Assembly (NCBI GenBank): GCA_037349105.1
Contig: JAYJMM010000104.1
Coordinates: 3,382,001-3,446,000, forward strand
Source: Limnomonas spitsbergensis
Lineage: Eukaryota; Chlorophyta; Chlorophyceae; Chlamydomonadales
DNA length: 64,000 bases
Direction of reading: 5' to 3'
The first letter of the stretch is position 1. Each line of letters starts with the position of its first letter. Shown here piece after piece: positions 22,849 through 33,700 of the stretch. The notes under the pieces are model-generated. The model did not search any database. It saw nothing but the letters and a program-made list of their open reading frames with translations, and had not been told where the DNA came from. Made by a program: the position numbers and the translations under genes.

Positions 22849-24001
22849 ATGGAATCGAATAACCTGGGGTTTCTTCAGAAGCTTGAGGACTTCTTCTCGA
22901 ACCCGTCATTTACGTCCGCGCTCCGGGATTTCCTATCAAAGCATGTTGAGAGCATCGAGTTCAAGCCGATAGAGGAGGAGCAACCCCTCAAGTAATGCGT
23001 TTCGATCAGTTTCCCTTTTCTCAAAAATCGCATGCTTTCCTCTCTGATGCTTGTCATGAGTAAGATCAGCCTGTACATCCTACCTTACAACACACCAAGC
23101 ATGCACACCATACATGACATGACCTATACCTCTGTGTCACTTTGGATCCGGTGCATGAGAGCTGAATTTGAATCCTATGTAGTACACCCTGCTGTTGCAG
23201 CAACCGTATGACATGTTGTGTATGTGCCCAAGGGGCAATGACTCCAATGAGTGATCTACACCTGTTTGAATTTTGCGCATGAGGGCTGCACATTGTATTG
23301 TTCGACAGAAATCACGACATATACAGTCAGTACACTCAGATGATCGAGCGACAGCTGGAGAAGTTTATGGGGGATGAAGGCCTGACCCCTCAGGTGCGAG
23401 ATGAAGGGGTCTTTGACAGCAGCCATATCATAACATATCAGGACTTTGCTGCCTCACATTCACAACTGAAAGGCTCGATAAAAAGGAGCTCGCTGCAGTG
23501 CAAGTACTTGGATATCTGTGGTATACCATGGTCGCGTACCAAATTCAGTGTTATGTCAGGTTGTTTTAGGTACAATAATCGATGTTTTGTCAATTTAAAT
23601 GATACGTTGCCCTGTCATAAACATTTGTGCACTATATTTCGTTGCTCCCTTGAGATTTATCATCACGTTAGAATCGGTCTACAACTACGGTAATGATGCA
23701 GGCTGCATGATATATCATTTTGATAGTTTAGCTCGACAGAGACCATGCCTTGATTGCAATTCTTCAGGAAATATACGGCGCAGTTGACAAGGCCATGTCT
23801 TGTGGCGAGGCCAGCTGGCTGACCTGCCTGGACTACCTCATGGCCTCAACAGAGTACGAGGCTTTCATAGAGCTGGCATATGACCACGCATGCATGCTGG
23901 GCATGGGGGACGCTGAGGAGGGCGAGGAGTGGCTTGAGGAGGGTGAGGAGCAGCAGGCAGGCGCTGGCCAGGCAGACATCAACGGTGTCACCGCAGCATA
24001 G
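22849..24001 (+). CDS. BART-domain protein (ARL2BP / CFAP36-like)
   Basis: Small helical protein with a BART domain, the fold of ARL2-binding protein and CFAP36, which bind ARL2/ARL3 GTPases and are linked to cilia and microtubules. Proposed exons: 22849-22991, 23309-23393, 23442-23497 and 23740-24001, giving 181 residues with phases closed. The N-terminal block NLGFLQKLEDFFSNPSF, then RDFLSKHVESIEFK, DIYSQYTQMIERQLEKFM and the late helix TEYEAFIELAYDHA follow the BART pattern. The tail is acidic (DAEEGEEWLEEGEEQ). The first two exons and the last are secure. The small third exon (DFAASHSQLKGS) rests on phase agreement and a weak donor. Which family member it is cannot be settled from sequence alone. 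It shares a short divergent spacer with IMMP2L. Confidence 0.8.
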
Positions 24002-24715
24002 TAAGCACATTGCTCTCGCCTGCAGTTATTCCTTGAGACGCATCTGTAGATACACAAATTCGCAAGACCGGTTGGCTTAAACTATTTTCTCTTCAGAATT
24101 TCTTTGACACCTGGGTTTCCTCGCGTGCGGCAGTCTTCTATCTATTGGGTAGGTACTATAGGGTAGAGGGCCGAATGCAAGGGGTCCGTAGAGGAGCAGT
24201 ACAAATCCTTGTACGGAGGGTTGGATCCACATGTGTCATCATGCAAGACACTTAGCAAAATGTGTCGCAAACTGCTCTATGTAAATGGTAGATTCTTTAG
24301 ATTTTGGTTCAAAATATAGACACGTTAGTACATTGGAAGGTGCTCATTTTTGGCTGAGCTCTGCATATCGGCATGTCCCGGACAACATTTATAAAATCCA
24401 TACAGCAGGCCATGAGGACTTCCAAACAGCTGGGCTACAGTACGAGTACCGGTATGTTTAGCTTAACTCAAATGACAGTCATGGCAGTGTAGGACACATT
24501 TATGAGAAATGCAGAGAATCTGCGATAACTATTCAAATAATAGTGTGTTGGGTTCAGGTCCTACTGTCTGATTTCGGATCCGGTCTGTACGACCATCAAC
24601 AAAATAAATTTAGTGTTCGAACCCACGAGGGGGCACCTGCTAGCAACGATTTACGGGCATCTGTCACAGGCTTCAAATCTGATGCTCCACGCTGTGAAGA
24701 TTTCAAAATTCAGGG
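24002..24715. other. Spacer between convergent BART and coiled-coil genes
   Basis: AT-rich spacer that must contain both 3' UTRs. No gene or repeat recognised. Confidence 0.6.
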
Positions 24716-27700
24716 TTATACTGAGGTACCCTCTAGAGGCAACAGAGGCACCTCTGCAGGAACTGCAAACTCATTGTTTAAGGCGGCTGCATCATTGAAG
24801 GTGCTTTCCATATTGAAGGGATCAAGTGGCTCCTCAGGCTGCAGAGCGGGCACCGACAGGTATTGTTGCAGGGCCAGCAGTCGGTTCTGAAGCTCCTCGA
24901 AATTAGCCTTGAGGCCTGCCTTCACTTCACGTTCGCATTCAAGCTGAGCCTGTGGCGTAAAGCAGGGGCACAATCAATTTAACAAAAAACAGTCAGCTGA
25001 ATGGAAAACAATGGGGCATCAGCATAAGGCACCATCGACAAATTCAGATATGGATTTCACAAATGCAGCTCAAAATCGCAGTTGAAATGTACAGAACTGA
25101 GGGAATGCATAGCATACAATCTTACTAGTGCATTATTACCAGTCAAAAATCCGGCAAATGCAAATAGACACGGCAAGGTTATAAGCTGTCAGCCGGAAGA
25201 CGGCGAGACCCTGAGCCCTGCACCACGCCAGCACGAGCTGCTGCCAGAACTTGCCTGGGTCAGAGCCAGCTTCACAGCATCCAAGTATCCAACCTAACCC
25301 CACGCCCTGCACCACTCCAGAATGAGCTGCTGCCATCACCTGCCTGGGTCTGTGTAAGCGCGCTGAACGCGTCGCTTTCGCTGATGGCCAGCTCCATGAG
25401 CTCCCGATCCTTCCGCTTCATGTGTCCAGCCAAGCTGATCTTCTGGCTAGAGAGCCGGTCCACCTGCTCACGAATGCAGGCAGACACTTGTGGACCCAGA
25501 GGGTTTAGACAATACTGAATCCAATGCCAGGATCAAAATCAGCTTTCATGCCTTGTATGCAACGCGAACGCTAGTACGTGCATCCAAGTGCGACGCAGGA
25601 ACGGGGCTAGTCAGCATATCAAGGAGCGAGGACCAGCCACACAGACACGACGAGCAAATACATAAACCCTGCCAACCCTTGACGCAGCTCGCAAACTGTG
25701 AGCATCAGTTGCTGCCTTGGGCGCATATGCCGCCAACAACAGGATCTTTAGATTAAATTCAGAAACATCACGGCCTACGGCCGAGGAGACCTGGTGCAAC
25801 AAGGTGCCTACTGATTGGGCCACATAGGCCGGTCAAGGTTTAATTACCACCAGCTCAGTAGCCCGGTGTGCACAGCAAGGCACACATCCGCCCAGTACCT
25901 GTGTCGCCAGCTCGAGAATCTCCAGCTGCGCCAGTTCCAGCTGCGCCTTGAAGAACGATGCCATCTCGTGCAGCAAGTCGATTGCGCTGCTGCCGTCCTC
26001 AGCAGGCGAAGGCTCCATCCCGTAAGATTCGTGCCGCCCAGTCTGGGGCCGCCTGAGGCTCGCAGAGGCGAGCATGAGCTGGCCGACTGAACGCGACGGC
26101 GGCCGCGAGGGCAGCAGCCTGACGGGCGAGGCTGCGGCATAGGCCATCCTCCATCCCCCATCCTCGCTCGCCCCGCCTGCGTTCATCCACTGCGGGTCCA
26201 GATCCAGTCCTGGTGGCGGCGCCTGCTCTTGATCCGCGGAATGAGACGAGGACTGCCTGCTTGCTCCTGACAGCGATGTTGCATGGTGGGCCGCGGCAAC
26301 GCCTCGCTGCACTGGCCTGGCCTCCCGTAACGCCTTGAGCTGGTCATCCATCGGTAGGGAGCGGAGGACGTTTTCCAGGCTCCGCATCTGACTGCTGCTA
26401 CTGCAGCCGTCACTCCCTAGCTCATGGACTCCGCCCCTGCTGAATCTGTCCGCCACTTCTCTCTCAGGGGAGATTGCGAGGGAGCCAGGCGCAGACACAG
26501 CGCCCGACCAGGGCGGGCTGCATTCCAGTGATCCTGCTCCCTCTGACGCTCCTCCCATGGCCAGCAGATCCGCTTGGCGCCACCGCATCATACACTGCAC
26601 CGCCATCACCGCGGCGGAGCGGCTGTCGGCCTGCTGCAGCTCCTCCATTGCGAGCTCCAGCTCCTCCGACAGACGCCTCAGGGCCCCCCGCTCAGCCTCG
26701 AGCCGTAGCTCAGCGCCCTGCTGCTGAGTCGCCTCCTGCGCGAGTAGCAGCGCCGCGTGGCCCTCCTGCCCCTGCCCCCGCTCCTCCAGCTCAGCCGTCA
26801 CCGCCTGGCTGCGCCGCCCATCCGCTTCCTCAAAGCGCGTGAGTGCGCCTCCCAGCTTGACTGCCATCAAGGACATTAGGCGGCCCAGCTGCTCCACGCG
26901 GGTACGCTGCTGCTGCTCCTTGCCACTAAGCTCCCGAACCTGCGTCTGTGAGGGGCACACAGAGAAACACAAGCCGTCGAAATCCAAGACCCATCTGTCG
27001 ATCTTCATCATCATCAATTTTGTGGCCACACACTCAATACGTTTCACCCTCCCCTTCCCTCCCTTTGGACCTCCCCTCTCCCCTCTCCTCTCCCGTACCT
27101 CTCCTCTCACCTCTGTCCCATCTACCATGTTGCAGCCACACACCCAATCTGTCCCCCTCCCCCCTCTCCCCCCTCAGTTCGCATCTTGCACGTCGCCAGT
27201 CCTTTGAAGCAATATCCACCTCATCAACCCATCCTCTGCTACCCTCATCAGCCCAGCCTGCATCTCACCTGGCAGAGCAGCAGCTGGTCCCGCAGCTCCA
27301 GGCATCTCAAGCAGGAGGGGTCGTTCCCGCCACCTTGCTGTCGCTCTCTGCCGCCGCTGATCCAGCTGCTGCCGCCGCTGCCGAAGTACACGTCAGGCTG
27401 TATCGCCTGTTCGTACCCGATGTCCACGAAGCGGTGAGGGGAGCTGCGATGCATGTCTTCAGCGTCACCTGGTTGTCCCGAAGTTTGCCTGCCCGCCACC
27501 GCCTGGCAGCCCTCGATCTTAAGCAGCTCGCCGTATTGCGTCCCTCTCTCCTGCTGTGGCTGTGTCTCAGGCTGAGTGCCCTGCTCCAGCTGGCCACAAT
27601 CAGATTGCGTCCCTTGCTCCTGCTGTGGCTGTGTCTCAGGCTGAGTGCCCTGCTCCAGCTGGCCACAATCAGATTGCGTCCCTTGCTCCTGCTGTGGCTG

Positions 27701-30700
27701 TGTCTCAGGCTGAGTGCCCTGCTCCAGCTGGCCACAATCAGATTGTGTCCCCTGCTCCTGATGTGGCTGTGTCTCAGGCTGAGTGCCCTGCTCCAGCTGG
27801 CCACAATCACATTGTGTCCCTTGCTCCTGCTGAGGCTGTGTCTCAGGCTGAGTGCCCTGCTCCAACTGGCCACAATCAGATTGTGTCCCTTGCTCCTGCT
27901 GAGGCTGTGTCTCAGGCTGGGTGCCCTGCTCCACCTGGCCACAATCAGATTGTGTCCCTTGCTCCTGATGTGGCTGTGTCTCAGGCTGAGTGCCCTGCTC
28001 CAACTGGCCACAATCAGATTGTGTCCCTTGCTCCTGCTGAGGCTGTGTCTCAGGCTGTGTGCCCTGCTCCAGCGGGCCACAATCAGATTGTGTCCCTTGC
28101 TCCTGCTGTGGCTGTGTCTCAGGCTGAGTGCCCTGCTCAAACTGGCCACAATCAGATTGCGTCCCTTGCTCTTGCTGTAGCTGTGTCTCAGGCTGAGTGC
28201 CCTGCTCCAGCCGCAGCCCAGTACCGGATTGGCGCCCCGCAGCATTGACACAGGCAGTTTCAGGCCCTTCCCTCCCCAGCGGGCCGGCGGGGTCCACCCC
28301 TGCTGACTCGGCCGCCCGCAAAGCAGCCTCTGCCTCCACCTGTTTGTGCTTCTGCTGCAGGTGCACCGACAGCACGTAGATGTAGCCACGGGCCTGACAC
28401 AGCAGCTGGTGCAGGCAGGCGACCTCGGCCGCTGCTTCGGCTGGGCTGGGTGCATCTGGGCGGTGCACGCCGATGCTGCCGCTGTCACCGCCCTGACGGG
28501 TGGCTTCATGGCCTCCATGATCCGCCACCTCCTTCGCCAGCTCGGCGCAGTGTGAGCGGGCCATGAGCAGGTCTTGACGAACCTGCTGGTAATGCAAAGG
28601 GGCAGAAGCGCTATAAAGAGGCCTCCAATAAATAATGGGTTGAGGGCAGGTGAGAGCTGAGGCAGTGGACAGGGGTTGAGGGTTGAGGGGCAGGTGAGAG
28701 CTGAGGCAGTGGACAGGGGTTGAGGGTTGAGGGGCAGGTGAGAGCTGAGGCAGTGACCAGGGGTTGAGGGTTGAGGGGCAGGTGAGAGCTGAGGCAGTGG
28801 ACAGGGGTTGAGGGTTGGGGGGCAGGTGAGAGCTGAGGCAGTGGACAGGGGGTGAGGGTTGGGGGGCAGGTGAGAGCTGAGGCAGTGGACAGGGGGTGAG
28901 AGTTGGGGGGCAGGTGAGAGCTGAGGCAGTGGACAGGGGGTGAGAGTTGGGGGGCAGGTGAGAGCTGAGGCAGTGGACAGGGGGTGAGGGTTGGGGGGCA
29001 GGTGAGAGCTGAGGCAGTGGACAGGGGGTGAGAGTTGGGGGGCAGGTGAGAGCTGAGGCAGTGGACAGGGGGTGAGGGTTGGGGGGCAGGTGAGAGCTGA
29101 GGCAGTGGACAGGGGGTGAGAGTTGGGGGGCAGGTGAGAGCTGAGGCAGTGGACAGGGGGTGAGAGTTGGGGGACAGGTGAGAGCTGAGGCAGTGGACAG
29201 GGGTTGAGAGTTGGGGGGCAGGTGAGAGCTGAGGCAGTGGACAGGGGGTGAGAGTTGGGGGGCAGGTGAGAGCTGAGGCAGTGGACAGGGGTTGAGAGTT
29301 GGGGGGCAGGTGAGAGCTGAGGCAGTGGACAGGGGGTGAGAGTTGGGGGGCAGGTGAGAGCTGAGGCAGTGGACAGGGGGTGAGAGTTGGGGGGCAGGTG
29401 AGAGCTGAGGCAGTGGACAGGGGTTGAGAGTTGGGGGGCAGGTGAGAGCTGAGGCAGTGGACAGGGGGTGAGAGTTGGGGGGCAGGTGAGAGCTGAGGCA
29501 GTGGACAGGGGGTGAGGGTTGGGGGGCAGGTGAGAGCTGAGGCAGTGGACAGGGGGTGAGAGTTGAGGGGCAGGTGTGAGAAGAGGCAGATGGAATCCAC
29601 ACAAGCAAGATAATACTTACACAGACATGGCCAAGGTGCACTTGGAACACAAAACACCCCCCTCATGCTTAACCAGGACAACCCCCTATCCATTTATTTG
29701 TGCAACGATACCGATTGTGAGACCCAGGGCGCGGCGGGCAAGACAAGCCATGGCTCAACGATGAGAATCGTCTTCCGAGCGTTCATGCATTTTGCACGCT
29801 ATCGGACTAGGTCTCCTTCACGGCCTCACACCTGTCATAGCTCCAGGGCCGTGCCAGCCTAGTTTAGGGCTTAGGGTTACCCTGAACCCTCCCCCTCACA
29901 CCTGTCATAGCTCTAAGGCCGTGCCAGCCTAGTTTAGGGCTAAGGGTAACCCTGAACCCTCCCCCTCACACCTGTCATAGCTCCAGGGCCGTGCCAGCCT
30001 AGTTTAGGGCTAAGGGTGACCTTGAACCCTCCCCCTCACACCTGTCATAGCTCTAGGATCGTGCCAGCCTAGTTTAGGGCTAAGGGTGACCCTGAACCCT
30101 CCCCCTCACACCTGTCATAGCTCCAGGGCCGTGCCAGCCTAGTTTAGGGCTAAGGGTGACCCTGAACCCTCCCCCTCACACCTGTCATAGCTCTAGGGCC
30201 GTGCCAGCCTAGTTTAGGGCTAAGGGTGACCCTGAACCCTCCCCCTCACACCTGTCATAGCTCCAGGGCCGTGCCAGCCTAGTTTAGGGCTAAGGGTGAC
30301 CCTGAACCCTCCCCCTCACACCTGTCATAGCTCCAGGGCCGTGCCAGCCTAGTTTAGGGCTAAGGGTGACCCTGAACCCTCCCCCTCACACCTGTCATAG
30401 CTCCAGGGCCGTGCCAGCCTAGTTTAGGGCTAAGGGTGACCCTGAACCCCTCCCCCTCACACCTTTGATAGCTCTAGGGCCGTGCCAGCCTAGTTAAGGT
30501 TTAATTCCTAAACGCTACCCCCCCCCCCCTCACACCTGTGATAGCTCCAGGGCCGTCCCTGCTTCCCTAGCAGCCAGGTCCCGTGCCTTGGCGTTGGCTG
30601 CCGCTGCCACCCTCTCCTGCCTGCCGTGGTCCTCCAGCATCTTCTGCCGCAGCTCCACATTCAGGCGCTGCAGTGCCTCGTTCGCCGCCAGAAGCCGCAG

Positions 30701-33700
30701 CCTCTCCGCCTCCGCACTGGCAGCAACGGCCACAGCGTCACACAGCACCTCGTCGCAGCCCGCCAGCAGGGCCTGCCTGGCGCACACCTCCTTGTCAGTT
30801 GCACCTGCCAGCTCATCACATCGCGCTGACAGGGCCTTGCTGTCAACCTGCCGGTCTCGGAGCATTCTGGCTTCTAGCAGTCTGATGTCTTCCTCGTGCT
30901 GCACCACCAGCAGCTGCCGCACTCTGTCAGCTGCCTTCAGAGCTGCACCCAGCTCCAAAGCGATTCGCGTGCTCTCTGCAGCATAGCTAGCCAGACCCGC
31001 CCTCACCACATCTAGCTCCAAAGCGATTCGTGACCTCTCTGCATCAGAGCTGGCAAGACCAGCAAACGATTCATGCAGATCCGAAGCAATCTGTGCCCTT
31101 TCTAAATCAGAGCTGACAACACCCGCCCTCGCTGCGTCCAGCTCAAGAGCAAGGCGTGCCCTTTCCGCATCAAAGCTGGCAAGACCTGCCCTCGTCTCAC
31201 CCAGCTCCCTGGCAAGTTGTGCCCGTTCCGCATCAGAGCTGGCAACACCTGCCCGCTCCTGCTCCAAGGATCCAAACAGCGCATCGCAGCGGGCCTGCAG
31301 CACCAGCCTCTCTTCATTGGCTGCGCATATGAGGCCAGAAAGGTCCTCCCGCTGCCTCTGTTCCGCCTCCAGCACCTGCCGCTGCATCTCCCCCCGCCCC
31401 TGATACAGCTGCTCGTCTAGATCCCGGCACCTTCCTAGCAGCTGCTGCTTCTCCTCAGCTGCATGAGCGAGAGCGACAGTGGCTTCCCGCACCTCCATTC
31501 TCAGCCCCTCACGAGCAGCAAGTGACACACGATTTTTAGCCAGCAGCTGCTCCTGCTCCTGAGCTAAACGGGCGAGAGCGACAGCTGCTACCAGCTCCGC
31601 CTCCAGCCCCTCCCTCCGCACCTCATCCTTCTCACGATGCAGCTGCTGCTGCTCCTCAGCTGTATCAGCAAGCGTGACAGCAGCTTCCCGCAGCTCCACT
31701 CTCAGCCCCTCACATGCGGAGAGGGACATAGCACTTTCCGCCAGCAGCTGGCGCTTCTCCTCAACTGCATCAGCGAGGCCAGCAATAGCTTCTTGCAGCT
31801 CCACTGTTAGACCCTGACAAGCGGCACGGGACCTGCCGTTGGCCGCCTGCAGCTGCCGCTGCTCCTCAGCCGATTGGAGCAGCGAGGTGTCAGCCTCTTG
31901 GCACCTGCCAAGCAGCTGCTGCTTCTCCTCAACGGCAACGGAGAGAGCGCGAGCTGCTACTACAAGCTCGGCTGTCAGCCCTGCGCAGTCGGCCAGGATG
32001 CACTGCCTTTCAGCTCCGGAGGTAAGGACCTGAGCCTCCAGCGAGGAGCAGTGTGCCTGGTGCAGGAATGAATCAAGGCGTACCTGAGTTCCTGAAACTG
32101 AACAGCTTCTCTTTGAGGTTGGATTCTAGATGTATAATTTAATTTAGATTTGAAATCATCAGGGCGCCGCATGACGTCAAATCGAGATAAAGTCGGCAGC
32201 AAGAACAGTGTCCATTGTTTAATTACTACGAGGCCACCATTGGCAGGCCAACCCGCTGCCGCCAAAGAGGCCCAATTGGGGACCAAACCTGGATCGGCCG
32301 CCGGCCGGCAGCCCAGGGAATAAAGCAGACCATACCCAGGGTCTCCAACCTCCGGCCAGAGCGCAACACACTCACGAGGCACGCAGCATAAAACACTGAG
32401 CAGGACCCCCTCCTTGCATCATGCCCCAGCCGGAACCGATCCCTCACCTGCAACAGTCCAAGGGCCATGTCTGCCTCCCGAGACCACTGACCGCGTTCCA
32501 AGGCGTCGCCTGCAGCTGCTGCCACCTGCTTGCCGTGCTCCTCCAGCATCACCTGCCTCAGCTCCTCATTCAAAAGCAGCAGCTCCTCATTTGCTGCCAG
32601 AAGCCGCAGCCGCTCTGCCTCCATACTGGCCGCTGCAGTCGCAGTCACAGAGCTGGCAAGACCTGCCCTCGCTTCAACCAGCTCCCTGGCAAGTTGTGCC
32701 CGTTCCGCATCAGAGCTGGCAACACCTGCCCGCTCCTGCTCCAAGGATTCAAGCAGCTCATCGCAGCGGGCCTGCAGCACCAGCCTCTCTTCATTGGCTG
32801 CACATATGAGGCCAGAAAGGTCCTCCCGCTGCCTCTGTTCCGCCTCCAGCACCTGCCGCTGCATCTCCCCCCGCTCCTGATACAGCTGCTCGTCTAGATC
32901 CCGGCACCTTCCTAGCAGCTGCTGCTTCTCCTCAGCTGCATGCGCAAGAGCGACAGTGGCTTCCCGCACCTCCATTCTCAGCCCCTCACAAGCAGCAAGG
33001 GACACATGACTTTCCGCCAGCAGTTGCTCCTGCTCCTGAGCTGATCGAAGCAGCGATGCGTCAGCTTCTTGGCACCTGCCAAGCAGCTGCAGCTGTTGCT
33101 CTGCTGATTGGAGCAGAGAGGCGTCAAACTCTTGGCGCAGATGCAGCTGCTGCTGCTGCTGCTCGGCTGATTGGAGCAGAAAAGCATCAGCTTCTTGGCA
33201 CGTTCCATGCAGCTGCTGCTGCTGCTGCTGCTCAGCTGATTGGAGCATTGAGGCATCAGCTTCTTGACTCCGATGCAGTTCACCCGCCAGGTTCGACTGC
33301 CGGCTCAGCTCAGCCTCCCTCCGCTGCCTCTCAATCTCGCCCCTGGCCTGATCAAGATGCTCCGTCAGGTACTGGCAGCTCGCCAGCAGCCGCTGCTCCT
33401 CCGCGTCAGCAGCAAAGAGGGAGCGGGCTGCGCCGCGCAGCTCCGCCGCCAGCCTCTCGCACTCCTCTGCAGATCCACGGCGTGCCTCCTGGCAGCTGAC
33501 CACCAGGGCAGCCAGGGAGCCACAAACAGCCCGGAGCAGCCGCTGCTCGCCCGCCGCAACACGCAGCACCTCTTCCAGCCGCAGCCGCTGCACCCTTTCC
33601 TGAGCCTCCAGCACCTCCTCCAGCACGACACAGCGTGCGCTCAGCCTCAGCGGCTCTGCTGCCGCAGCAGCTTCAACATGAGCTTCCAGCTCAGCGCAGC

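Noticed and set aside
26948..28248. Plus-strand open frames of 230-410 codons
   Set aside because: Antisense shadows of the coiled-coil exons and of the 69-bp coding repeat.
27248..29693. Three overlapping minus-strand open frames of 360-800 codons rich in Pro, Ser and Leu
   Set aside because: They result from a stop-free 44-bp intronic minisatellite that keeps all three frames open. Only the part below 28585 is a real exon.
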